Below are positions 51,814-60,123 of a stretch of DNA of 64,000 bases, piece by piece. The first letter of the stretch is position 1. Each line of letters starts with the position of its first letter. A program made the translations under genes and the position numbers. Location of the stretch: assembly GCA_963669295.1 (NCBI GenBank), contig OY769938.1, positions 4,154,001-4,218,000 of the forward strand, in the 5' to 3' direction. A model generated the notes under the pieces. The model saw only the letters and a list, made by a program, of their open reading frames with translations. It was not told the DNA's origin and did no database searches. The DNA comes from G963669295 sp963669295 (GTDB lineage: Bacteria; Bacteroidota; Bacteroidia; Flavobacteriales_D; CALLUQ01).

Positions 51814-51836
51814 GATACTTGTTCAAGTATTCTTTT
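51814..51836 (+). terminator. terminator of the orphan cassette region
   Basis: ATACTTG (51815-51821) pairs with CAAGTAT (51824-51830), followed by TCTTTT. Confidence 0.5.
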
Positions 51837-51891
51837 GCCTTGGAATAATTTTTCATGCCTATGTGAGTTACAGCAACTAACTAAAAGGAAA

Positions 51892-54366
51892 TCATTCTTC
51901 ATCTTGAACGGTAGCCATTTCATATTCCTCACAAAATGTATCAAACCTTTCCTCTGTTACTTTGTCCCACATAATTAAACGGTCTTTATTTAACAAGCCG
52001 AGAATTTTCTTGTAAGTGCTTTGGGTTTCATTTGTTAATGCAATTATCAAAACACAAGATGTTCTCGTTAGAATTGTATAAATAAATTCAAAAACCTCAT
52101 TCTCAAATTCTAAAGGTGCCTGTGTTGACCACAGCACACATTCTTTTTCAAGACCTTTTAGGCTTAAGATGGAGTCGGTTTCAACATTAATTTTTTCCTT
52201 TAGAATAGCATCATGTAGGTAATTATCTTCCTCAAGAATTGTGATTTTGTTTAAATCGTACAATTTGTACTGTTGAAAAATTGCTAAAACCTTTTGTGTA
52301 ATTTCTTTATTTGATTCGCCAAAAACAGCAATTGGTCTTGACCCTGGGGGTGCTCCTTTATAGGGATTGATACTTGTTACCCCTTCGTCATTTCCATATC
52401 GCTTAACAATAGCTTCTGATAACTTTCTAATACATTCGCTTATTCTTACTGGCAGCCTATATGAACCTTCAAGCCTGTAAAACTGTCTTCTGTCCATTCT
52501 CTCGTCCCTTGGGATTTTTGCAACTGTTCCAAGGTGAATAGATTGAGCAAGGTCACCAGCTATCGTAAATTGGTTAGGGTCTTTTATCATCGAATAAAAA
52601 ATCTCAAAATCAGCATTTGTACAGTCTTGGAACTCATCAACTAATATATAATCGTAGTTGGGTTTGAGCTCTTCTGATTTTAACTTAGCGTGAAGGTACT
52701 GTCTTCGCAAAGTAAAGCTTTGGATGTTTTCATTATGCATTCGCTCTGCATATGAAGTAAGGCATTTTAGTACCAACTTTCTTCTAACACTATTTTTTTG
52801 CAAAGAAGGATTGTTTCCCCTACCTGTTCGGGTTACAGTTAAATAGTTTTCCTCTCCTTTGGCAATCCCCACGCCTAATCCATATATAACTTTATGATAT
52901 TCTTCAAACAAGAAATCTGGATTCAAAATATTATCGTATTGATCATTTTGTATACTTTCTTCATGTTTTACTTTGTCAATTATCCCCTTTAAAAGGTCAT
53001 GATGTTGCCCAACGCTTACAAGCCCATTGTATTTAACCTTACCAAGGTATTTGGGTAGCATGTCAAAATGCAGTAATCTAATGTTAGTGTGTTTTGATCC
53101 ATTGAAAATGAAGTGACTCGATTTATTGGAATAACCATGATAGTTCAAATCATATTTGATGGTGTATTTATTTTTATCCAATAGATCTATCAACCATTCC
53201 GCTAGCTTTTCCAGTAATCCCTTGTTATAAGTGGTTACTAAGATTTTTAAATCCACAGAATAGTCATATTGCTCAACTATATTTTTAACCTTTTCAGTTA
53301 TCACAATGCTTTTGCCGCAACCTGCTGACCCTACAATAACAGCAGGGCTATCTCCGTTTTGTGCAGCCTGCTTTTGTTTCTCGTTCAATGTAATTTCTCG
53401 CCGTACAGTAATTGGAGGGTTAAAAATCTTGAGATGAGAAATCGTTTCACTATCATAAGAAAATGCAAGTTCAGATTGCGGTTTTTGAAGTATTAGCCCA
53501 ATGTAACTTTTGTCAATCCAAGAAGCTCCTCGTTTTAGGGCAGAAATTCCGAATGATGTTCCCAACTCTTGCCTTATTTTGTTAACTGCCTTGAGGGAAT
53601 GATCAAAAAGCAAATTTGATTTGCCAATGCTTTGTGCTTCGAACCCTTGCTTCTTGAAAGTGTTTTCAAGTTCTAACAAGAGCTTTATTTTTTCTGACTG
53701 ATATGCAGTGAGAAGAAGCAAAGTGTTTGGTTTGTATTTTTCCACCAGCCCTTCGAAGTCGTTGGCAATTTCCTCTTTATTGTCTGTAGCCTCAAATAAG
53801 TAACTCGCAACTAAAATTGGGTTGGAGGTTTCTAAATCTCTCTTATTATTCCATGAATTGACCTCATACTCAATTATAAAATCATCATCAATTTCAGGAT
53901 ATATCTCCAAAAATTTCCCCCATAAATACTCTTTGTTGTAATGAAGCATGAATGGACTTGTATCAATATTAATGACCGTAATCCGTGGTGGTGTTTTCCC
54001 TAAACGCTTTAACCCCACATAAATCAGCCCTAAACTCCATTGAATAGCACCAGTGCCTGCACCTAAATCAAAGACTTCTATGTGTTGTCCTTCATGTGCA
54101 AGTATTTTTTCAATAAAGAAGGATAAGAATGTATTTACTCTTCTTGGATGATACCAAAGTGAATAGGCAAGTGCCGTATTGGGTCTATCATAACATAGGT
54201 CTTTACCATTTACTAAATTATAGCTTTCAATATGGCATTGTTTCAGATCGTATTGAAAATTAGCATGCCCTTCATGTTTACCATAGTATGCATGTGCTGC
54301 ATTTGCAATGATTTCATCCAAATGATCCTGTTCATTAATTAACCAGCTTTTTAATTCTTCCTCCAT
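51892..54366 (-). CDS. fusion of methyltransferase-like domain and SF1 (UvrD-like) helicase
   Basis: 824 aa. Residues ~60-300 look like a SAM-dependent methyltransferase: motif I VFDLGAGTGAIQW (98-110), an acidic end of strand 2 in VINIDTSP (131-138), and an NPILVASYLFE stretch at the motif IV position. Residues ~325-800 are an SF1A helicase: Walker A VGSAGCGKS (345-353), KILVTTYN (Ia), Walker B ILVDEFQD (574-581), AGDLAQSIH (III), LEGSYRLP (IV), and a degenerate motif V/VI (ILSLKGLEKE). I know no described protein with this order. It starts 4 bp after the radical SAM gene, so the two are one operon. Confidence 0.8.
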   Translation of the reverse strand: MEEELKSWLINEQDHLDEIIANAAHAYYGKHEGHANFQYDLKQCHIESYNLVNGKDLCYDRPNTALAYSLWYHPRRVNTFLSFFIEKILAHEGQHIEVFDLGAGTGAIQWSLGLIYVGLKRLGKTPPRITVINIDTSPFMLHYNKEYLWGKFLEIYPEIDDDFIIEYEVNSWNNKRDLETSNPILVASYLFEATDNKEEIANDFEGLVEKYKPNTLLLLTAYQSEKIKLLLELENTFKKQGFEAQSIGKSNLLFDHSLKAVNKIRQELGTSFGISALKRGASWIDKSYIGLILQKPQSELAFSYDSETISHLKIFNPPITVRREITLNEKQKQAAQNGDSPAVIVGSAGCGKSIVITEKVKNIVEQYDYSVDLKILVTTYNKGLLEKLAEWLIDLLDKNKYTIKYDLNYHGYSNKSSHFIFNGSKHTNIRLLHFDMLPKYLGKVKYNGLVSVGQHHDLLKGIIDKVKHEESIQNDQYDNILNPDFLFEEYHKVIYGLGVGIAKGEENYLTVTRTGRGNNPSLQKNSVRRKLVLKCLTSYAERMHNENIQSFTLRRQYLHAKLKSEELKPNYDYILVDEFQDCTNADFEIFYSMIKDPNQFTIAGDLAQSIHLGTVAKIPRDERMDRRQFYRLEGSYRLPVRISECIRKLSEAIVKRYGNDEGVTSINPYKGAPPGSRPIAVFGESNKEITQKVLAIFQQYKLYDLNKITILEEDNYLHDAILKEKINVETDSILSLKGLEKECVLWSTQAPLEFENEVFEFIYTILTRTSCVLIIALTNETQSTYKKILGLLNKDRLIMWDKVTEERFDTFCEEYEMATVQDEE

Positions 54367-54370
54367 TTAA

Positions 54371-55198
54371 TTAGATAGGTGCAAAACCTTCTTTGCCTTC
54401 ACCTAGCCAGGGTAATTTTGCTTTGAACAGTTTTACTACTTCATCGTATCTAGATTGATTCCAACCCATTTGCTTAGTTTGTTCTATTGCATCCTTTTTT
54501 GTACTTGCAATGAATCTACTTTTATTAGCATGAAATGGCTGTACTATAAATTTTTTCACTCCTGTTTCTAGGAGTTTGTTTATAAATAAATCTTCGTTGT
54601 AAACCGGCAGAAGGGGAGTCATTGTGATACAAGTTTGCACTCCTTCATCAGCCACTTCTTTGATCGCTTTAAGCCTCAAATCATTTGAAGGGCACAGTGG
54701 CTCGAAAGCTTTTCTCACATTTTCATTATCAGTGGTAATAGTCATATTCACTTGAATTGCATTAAACTGCTTGAATAAATCAATATCTCTTATTACAAGT
54801 GGACTTCTTGTTTGGATAACAATCCGTGGTTTGTGATAATGAAGTAATTCAGTGAGGATATCACGTGTTAGCTTAATTTCTTTTTCTATTGGCTGATATG
54901 GGTCCGTTACGCTTGAGATATAAATGGTTTTATCTATAAGTGGCTTTTGGCGTTTTTTTATCAAAAGATGCAGAGCATTTTCTTTCACTTTTAGCCAATG
55001 ACCCCAATTGTTTTTCAAATCAAATGATCTAGCAAAAAAAGCTGCATAGCAATAGTTGCAGCCAAATGAACACCCAGAGTAAGGATTTAAAGTAAAATCG
55101 TAAGCTTCCATGAAGCCTTTGGCTTCAGTTAAAATACTAGCAGATTTAATGTATTCAATGTTAGTTTGTCCGATTCTATCTCTTCGGTTTTCTCCCAT
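54371..55198 (-). CDS. SPL-family radical SAM enzyme
   Basis: A 275-aa protein with the 4Fe-4S/SAM motif CSFGCNYC (Cys43, 47, 50, CxxxCxxC) in NPYSGCSFGCNYCYA, and ISSVTDPYQPIE, which is typical of the family that includes spore photoproduct lyase and other DNA-acting radical SAM proteins. Then LLHYHKPRIVIQTRSP, VNMTITTDNE and the later barrel strands follow. The family acts on DNA or proteins; the substrate here is unknown. It is the first gene of the operon with the methyltransferase-helicase fusion, 4 bp apart, and has no other partner. Confidence 0.88.
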   Translation of the reverse strand: MGENRRDRIGQTNIEYIKSASILTEAKGFMEAYDFTLNPYSGCSFGCNYCYAAFFARSFDLKNNWGHWLKVKENALHLLIKKRQKPLIDKTIYISSVTDPYQPIEKEIKLTRDILTELLHYHKPRIVIQTRSPLVIRDIDLFKQFNAIQVNMTITTDNENVRKAFEPLCPSNDLRLKAIKEVADEGVQTCITMTPLLPVYNEDLFINKLLETGVKKFIVQPFHANKSRFIASTKKDAIEQTKQMGWNQSRYDEVVKLFKAKLPWLGEGKEGFAPI

Positions 55199-55303
55199 TA
55201 AGAATGTTTGATTGTAGCTTTGTTTTAAGTAAAGGCAAGATAGTAAAAATACGGTTGTTATCTATAGAGCGATTGTTGGATTTTGGTTGTGTTAGGTAAA
55301 TAA

Positions 55304-55332
55304 GAGAAGCCGATATAATATATCGGCTTCTC
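55304..55332. terminator. terminator between T9SS cargo gene and radical SAM operon
   Basis: A 29-bp perfect palindrome centred on A55318 (arms of 14 bp, GAGAAGCCGATATA), followed on the minus strand by T-rich sequence. It ends the minus-strand gene at 55343. Confidence 0.75.
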
Positions 55333-55342
55333 AAAATTAGGG

Positions 55343-57430
55343 TTAAAGTTTAACCAGTTTAAATGTTGTCACAAATTCCCCCAAATTAACTTCACCCCAA
55401 TAAATTCCGTGCTTTAACTCAATAATATTCATTGCAATTACTACTTCTTTTTCATCCTTTTCAAACACCTTTGTTTCCATCAATCGCCCCTGCACATCCC
55501 AAATCTTAACAACCACCTCTCCCAAAAAATCACTTTCCAAACTCAATGAAAACTCATTAGTAGTAGGGTTGGGATAAATGTTCACTCGCCCAAAACTTTC
55601 ACTTTCATCAATTCCAGTCACAACAACATAAACAGTATCTGAAACAGCACTACACCCATTCGTGTCAGAAACAACCACGGAGTAGCTACCGGTAGCAACA
55701 GCTGTATGCTGCTGCCCATTCGCACCAACAATCGAATCTCCGTCCAACAGCCATTGATACATGTCTCCAGGCGATGAAATCAACAAATTACCCACCACAG
55801 TAATTTGAGCGATAGGCAGTGGGTGAATGGTCAACGTTGCCGATTGGGGAGTACTTGTACAACCATTGATACTATCAGTTAAGTAATACACATAAGTACC
55901 TACAGCACTTTGCCCTGGAATCAGCGTATCACCTTCATGTAGTAATTGGGTCAATTGCACATCGTCATACCACTTGATGTGTTCACCTTCAGCTACCAAT
56001 ACTATTCCTGTATCTCCAAAGCAATATGAAATGTCATCAGCAATAGGAGGTAGGACAGGAACAGTAATTTTAGCTAAATAAATGTCATGATAACTTGAAG
56101 CGATATTGCTGTTGTGCGGCAAGGTGGAAGATCCAATAATCAGCCCGCCAGTAGTAAAACTTCCACAGGTGTAAATGTTTGATTCATGATCTTCCACAAC
56201 ACTTCGAGCTGTCATAACTCCGGTTCCGGTGATGGGGAGAGACCATAACCCATTACCGCTCAAATCATACTTGTCTAAATATCCTCTTCCTCCCAATAAG
56301 AAATGATCAGAGGCTTTGGAGCCAATCACTTGTGGACGGTTCAAGGCCATGTTGTAACCTGTGAATGTAGATAGCAAACCTCCAGTTATGGAGGACAATT
56401 TTCGTACTTCAGCAGTTAATGGATTGGTAGATACATGGGCAAGCATCAGCAAATTATCATCCTCATCAATGGTGATGCCAACGCCTGCGTAATTCCTATT
56501 GTTACTGGTGCTTGTACCATAATGATAAATCCACTGGGTAATTCCAGCAGCATTAAACTTTGCAGTAAACATCTCTGAAACAGCATAACTAATGCCTGAA
56601 ATAGAGAAGGAAGAATCTCCGATGGAAATAGTAGCAAAATTGGGAATTACATCATACCAACCTGTTAGGTAGGCATTGCCCATATTATCTAAAACCAGGT
56701 TGTTACCATTGATCTTTCCACTGCCTCCTTTTGCCCAAAGCACATTGCCTTGCGAATCGTACTTCACAAGAAACATAGATTCGCTCAAACCACCATACAG
56801 TTGAATGGTATCAAAAAACAAGTAAGGACCATTCGTAGTAGAACTACGAGTGAAGTTTCCGGCAACATAAATGTTACCAGCAGTATCAGTCGCAACATCA
56901 TACACTTTAATTGAGCCACCGGCACCTACGTTCCCGTCACTCGCTTTTAATGCCCAAAGTGCATTGCCATTGGTGTCATACTCCACTAAATAAATATCAT
57001 CATCCCCGCCGTTATTTAGGCTAATCCCATCAAACGATACAGAATTTCTAAAAGTGCCAGCTACAATGATGTTTCCAGAAGCAGTTGGTGCAATGTGAAT
57101 TTCACCCGTTCCAATTGCCGTCCCTACATCGGGTTTCTTTGCCCAAATAGCATTGCCATTGTTATCATATTTAGTTAGAAACATGGTAGAGGTAATGCCG
57201 TTTCTTGCTAGTGTGTGGTTGTCAAAGGAAATAATGCCATTGCCAGAACCATTCCCAAATATTCCGGTCATATACACATACCCTGAATCATCAGTCATTA
57301 AATCATAACCAATTTCTTCGTTTTCACTATCGGGATGATCAGCCCACTCAAAGTTTTGGCACTGGGAGAATGTAAAGTGATGAATTGTTAAAAGGAGAAA
57401 GAATAAGATAAACCGCGTTGTTTTTTTCAT
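55343..57430 (-). CDS. T9SS-exported SBBP-repeat (propeller) protein
   Basis: A 695-aa surface or secreted protein. Signal peptide (FILFFLLLTIHHFTFSQ, ~22). Residues ~25-450 are SBBP-type beta-propeller repeats: 'DDSGYVYMTGIF', 'NIIVAGTF', 'VATDTAGNIYVAGNFTR', 'NGNALWA'. Two Ig-like modules with paired Cys follow (~455-600). The C-terminal ~80 residues are a type A T9SS sorting domain: VNIYPNPTTNEFSL, VVKIWDVQGRLMETKVF, IELKHGIYWGEV, TFKLVKL. It is in an ordinary chromosomal style and not linked to the mobile DNA. A structured leader lies 40-120 bp upstream. Confidence 0.9.
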   Translation of the reverse strand: MKKTTRFILFFLLLTIHHFTFSQCQNFEWADHPDSENEEIGYDLMTDDSGYVYMTGIFGNGSGNGIISFDNHTLARNGITSTMFLTKYDNNGNAIWAKKPDVGTAIGTGEIHIAPTASGNIIVAGTFRNSVSFDGISLNNGGDDDIYLVEYDTNGNALWALKASDGNVGAGGSIKVYDVATDTAGNIYVAGNFTRSSTTNGPYLFFDTIQLYGGLSESMFLVKYDSQGNVLWAKGGSGKINGNNLVLDNMGNAYLTGWYDVIPNFATISIGDSSFSISGISYAVSEMFTAKFNAAGITQWIYHYGTSTSNNRNYAGVGITIDEDDNLLMLAHVSTNPLTAEVRKLSSITGGLLSTFTGYNMALNRPQVIGSKASDHFLLGGRGYLDKYDLSGNGLWSLPITGTGVMTARSVVEDHESNIYTCGSFTTGGLIIGSSTLPHNSNIASSYHDIYLAKITVPVLPPIADDISYCFGDTGIVLVAEGEHIKWYDDVQLTQLLHEGDTLIPGQSAVGTYVYYLTDSINGCTSTPQSATLTIHPLPIAQITVVGNLLISSPGDMYQWLLDGDSIVGANGQQHTAVATGSYSVVVSDTNGCSAVSDTVYVVVTGIDESESFGRVNIYPNPTTNEFSLSLESDFLGEVVVKIWDVQGRLMETKVFEKDEKEVVIAMNIIELKHGIYWGEVNLGEFVTTFKLVKL

Positions 57431-57471
57431 GGTTTTCAGTGTTGCGGTTCAGTTCCAAAACCAGGTAAAAC

Positions 57472-57551
57472 AAAAAAAGTAGCGTGGAACTGTAGCCCAT
57501 CCAAGTCGAGGTACTGGTATACCTATCCACAAACAGACTAAGCCCACGCTA
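57472..57551 (-). ncRNA. structured leader RNA candidate ahead of the T9SS gene
   Basis: Minus-strand closing stem TAGCGTGG / CCACGCTA (57544-57551 with 57480-57487), inner CTGT/ACAG and AGGTA/TACCT stems, then a run of seven T before the gene start. Just upstream, CACG can pair with the CGTG of the closing stem instead, giving two exclusive folds. This is the layout of a transcription attenuator or riboswitch; the ligand is unknown. Confidence 0.45.
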
Positions 57552-57777
57552 TACGTGAGCGATTAGTCTTTTACCCCTGTGAATTGAAAATTACCAGTTT
57601 CCGACTTGGGAATAAAAGCTAACGCTTCTATATTATTATGTCATTTATCGTCGCTCTATAAGCAATCAGTTTTGATTTAATCAAATATACCTAAAATCCA
57701 TTTTGCCCACTAATTTCTGATGTGCAGGTTTTCGTGTTGAGTGCATGAACTCACCGCAAAGATTACCCTCGCCCGAA
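57552..57777. other. intergenic, divergent region
   Basis: Divergent between the T9SS gene (-) and the ArdC-like gene (+). I see no gene or clear promoter here. Confidence 0.4.
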
Positions 57778-57820
57778 AAAAGCAAGGAATTTCCTCCTAC
57801 CGTCATTCCTCCTTGCTTTT
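57778..57820 (+). repeat. hairpin upstream of ArdC-like gene
   Basis: AAAAGCAAGGA (57778-57788) pairs perfectly with 57810-57820, enclosing CCTCC motifs. It could terminate incoming transcription or lie in the leader of the ArdC-like gene. Confidence 0.5.
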
Positions 57821-57874
57821 ATCTCCCATGCTTCGGGTACATGAGGCGGTGTTTCATTCTTAAACTCAAACACT

Positions 57875-58816
57875 ATGAAAACGACAACATCAAAAAAAGT
57901 GTCCAACGCTGACCTTTACAAAGAAGTCACCGCTAAAATCATTTCTTTGCTCGAAACTCACCAAACCCAGTGGAACCGTACCTGGGTAAGCTTGGGTGAA
58001 GATGGTCAACCAGCCTACAACGCATTGACCAATCGAAGGTACACCGGGATCAACCAGCTCCTGCTCAGTCTTGAAACCACTGAACGCCGGTATGCGAAAA
58101 ACGCCTGGCTTACCTTCTTGCAGATCAAGCAACAAGGTGGAGCCATCCAAAAAGGCGAGAAAGCCACCCGCATCTACTTTCACAAAACCCTTTTTGTTGA
58201 TGAAAAAGGGAAAAAGTATGATCCTGAAATCATCAAGACGATGTCAAAAGAACGCATCAAAAAGTTGGGTATCAAACGCATTCCCATCTTGAAATACTAC
58301 AACGTATTCAACGTCTTTCAAACTACCGGCCTGCCGGAGAAGTGCTATCACTACGAAACTTCTGTTATACCCACAGCACTGGAAAAAGATGAAAGAGCCG
58401 AACGGCTTATTCAAAGCACTGGTGCTACCATCGACTACAAAGCCAACCAACAACCCTGCTACCTTCCAGTAAAAGATGTTATTCAACTGCCTTTGGCTCA
58501 CCAATTCAAAGGCACAGAACACTTTTACAATACAGCCCTCCATGAATTAGCCCACTGGACCGGTCACCATACCCGGTTAGACCGGGAGATCATCAACACC
58601 TTTGGCTCTCCCAAATACGCCCTGGAAGAGCTGGTGGCAGAACTCACCGCAGCTTTCCTTTGCACGCACCTTGGTTTTACCAAAACCATTTCCAACAACA
58701 CCAGTTACATCCAAAGTTGGCTCCATACCCTTTCCAATGATACCCGCTTTATTTTCAAAGCATCCCGGAAAGCAGAACAAGCTGCTGCCTTTATCATGGA
58801 AAAAAATAACCATTGA
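57875..58816 (+). CDS. ArdC-like anti-restriction protein (ssDNA-binding plus zincin domain)
   Basis: A 313-aa protein of the ArdC-like type. An N-terminal ssDNA-binding domain (~10-140, with 'WNRTWVSLGEDGQPAYNALTNRRYTG') is followed by a zincin metallopeptidase domain with HELAHWTGH (His ~223, Glu ~224). ArdC proteins on conjugative plasmids protect incoming single-stranded DNA from restriction. The active-site HExxH and the third ligand region (EELVAELTAAF) are intact. It precedes the small gene at 59100 and lies near the serine recombinase, so it belongs to the mobile element. Confidence 0.87.
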   Translation: MKTTTSKKVSNADLYKEVTAKIISLLETHQTQWNRTWVSLGEDGQPAYNALTNRRYTGINQLLLSLETTERRYAKNAWLTFLQIKQQGGAIQKGEKATRIYFHKTLFVDEKGKKYDPEIIKTMSKERIKKLGIKRIPILKYYNVFNVFQTTGLPEKCYHYETSVIPTALEKDERAERLIQSTGATIDYKANQQPCYLPVKDVIQLPLAHQFKGTEHFYNTALHELAHWTGHHTRLDREIINTFGSPKYALEELVAELTAAFLCTHLGFTKTISNNTSYIQSWLHTLSNDTRFIFKASRKAEQAAAFIMEKNNH

Positions 58817-59099
58817 ATTAAACATTCAATGCACACCATCCCACGCACATCGCTATCAAAATCTCTTAGGCTAAGATACCCCTCCCATCCATCCCTACGC
58901 AAGTACAAGGCGCTCCGCGTTCATTCACTTTTTTGTACCAAAAAAGATGACCTGAATACTTGCGGGCCAACGCTAGAGGAAATGGGCGGCCTAAGAGATT
59001 TTTCTATCTCTTTTTCTATTTCGAGCGAGCCTCGGTGAGCTGGAAATGAATAAACAAAATGTTGAATTCATTAATGTTTAATTATAAACACCAAGTATC

Positions 59100-59489
59100 A
59101 TGGCAACAAAAACGAAAGCCAATGGAACAGGGGGAGCCGCAGACACAAAGGCCCCCGCAAGCAAAACAACTTCAACTACCAAAACCCCACCCAAACCAAA
59201 TGGAGTAGAGGTAAAAGCAACACCCGACATCAACGAACGGATGCAAAAGGTAGAGCAGTTGCGTGGAGTAATCGGTAAAAGGGAAATGGTGGTAGACACC
59301 TTGAACAACCTGAAAACCTTTTCCTTCTCCGCTTCTGATAGCTGCCAACTCATCATTCAAGACAGTGAGGAAAAGAAGTTTAGCACCTTCAACTCCAACC
59401 TGATCGGGTTACTGTCGGAGCATTTAAGGGGATTGCTTGAAACCAAGAAGGCAGACCTCGACCAGCAAATTTTATCGTTCGAGTTGTAA
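59100..59489 (+). CDS. small mobile-element protein, paralogue of the gene at 31015
   Basis: A 129-aa protein: low-complexity Ala/Lys/Thr start, then 'INERMQKVEQLRGVIGKRE', 'VDTLNNLKTFSFSASDSCQL', 'STFNSNLIGLLSEHLRGLLETK'. It matches the protein at 31015-31398 over its whole length, and the 5' leader (~58900-58970, with ATGACCTGAATACTTGC) matches too. It runs in the opposite direction to its paralogue. It sits 283 bp behind the ArdC-like gene and ends in a strong terminator. Function unknown. Confidence 0.7.
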   Translation: MATKTKANGTGGAADTKAPASKTTSTTKTPPKPNGVEVKATPDINERMQKVEQLRGVIGKREMVVDTLNNLKTFSFSASDSCQLIIQDSEEKKFSTFNSNLIGLLSEHLRGLLETKKADLDQQILSFEL

Positions 59490-59511
59490 CAAGCCCCTGT
59501 TATAACGATGG

Positions 59512-59558
59512 ACTTCCCGAAGGGCTACAATACCCTCCCGGGAAGTTCTTTTTTTCTT
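59512..59558 (+). terminator. terminator after the small mobile-element gene
   Basis: ACTTCCCG (59512-59519) pairs with CGGGAAGT (59539-59546), with an inner AGGG/CCCT pair and a following TCTTTTTTTCTTTT run. Confidence 0.8.
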
Positions 59559-59746
59559 TTCGAGGTGCCCCAAAGAAAACAAAGAACCAAAAAAAGAAAA
59601 GGCACTGCATTACGAGATTAAAGCGGAAAGCCAACACACGGTTGAAGAGGCCATTGAAATTCACTCCGTTCAGTTTCATGACCACATCAACTTATCCGGG
59701 CAAGCGATGGGAACATCCATAAAGCCACGTCCTACTGGACTAAGTT

Positions 59747-59971
59747 TTATTCCTTTTTCCCATTCCTTGCATGGCACTCCACCATTGAATAGGAGATCTT
59801 GTCTAAAAAGTAGGTTTCCAGGGTAGTCATATTCCTTACAATAGCTTTGTCCTTTAACCAATCGGGAATGGTCATTGGGTCTACTGGTTGAAGTGTTCCA
59901 GTATTGAGAAGTTGCCCCATTACTTTATAATTTCTCTCCGATAAATCAATTGGATTTAACAGGTAGTCCAT
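59747..59971 (-). CDS. small hypothetical protein
   Basis: A 74-aa frame: 'DYLLNPIDLSERNYKVMGQ', 'DPMTIPDWLKDKAIVRNMTTLE'. A second minus-strand frame (59676-59861) overlaps its 3' half and reads as convincingly (DLLFNGGVPCKEWEKG), so there may be one gene with a frameshift near 59850. Weak evidence; no family recognised. Confidence 0.35.
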   Translation of the reverse strand: MDYLLNPIDLSERNYKVMGQLLNTGTLQPVDPMTIPDWLKDKAIVRNMTTLETYFLDKISYSMVECHARNGKKE

Positions 59972-60009
59972 GAAAAAATGTTAATGCAAAAACAGGCGAC
60001 ATAGCCGCT

Positions 60010-60119
60010 GCATCAACTATTAAGGAATACCCTCAACAGAAGGCGAACTATGCCGCCTGTTTTGTGCTCTGTTGAGACCTTTAAGGAGTAAAAGTATTCC
60101 ATGAAGTAATAGTTGATGC
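60010..60119. ncRNA. strongly nested inverted repeats beside the serine recombinase
   Basis: Perfect nested stems: 60010-60022 / 60107-60119 (13 bp), 60024-60030 / 60094-60100 (7 bp), 60032-60040 / 60068-60076 (9 bp), 60041-60045 / 60054-60058 (5 bp), loop AACTATGC, plus a small CCTT/AAGG side stem. The stretch 59991-60004 can pair instead with 60048-60061 (one mismatch), which would break the fold. It ends 4 bp from the recombinase stop. Possible roles are a folded RNA, a recombination site or a replication/transfer origin. Confidence 0.55.
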
Positions 60120-60123
60120 TTCT

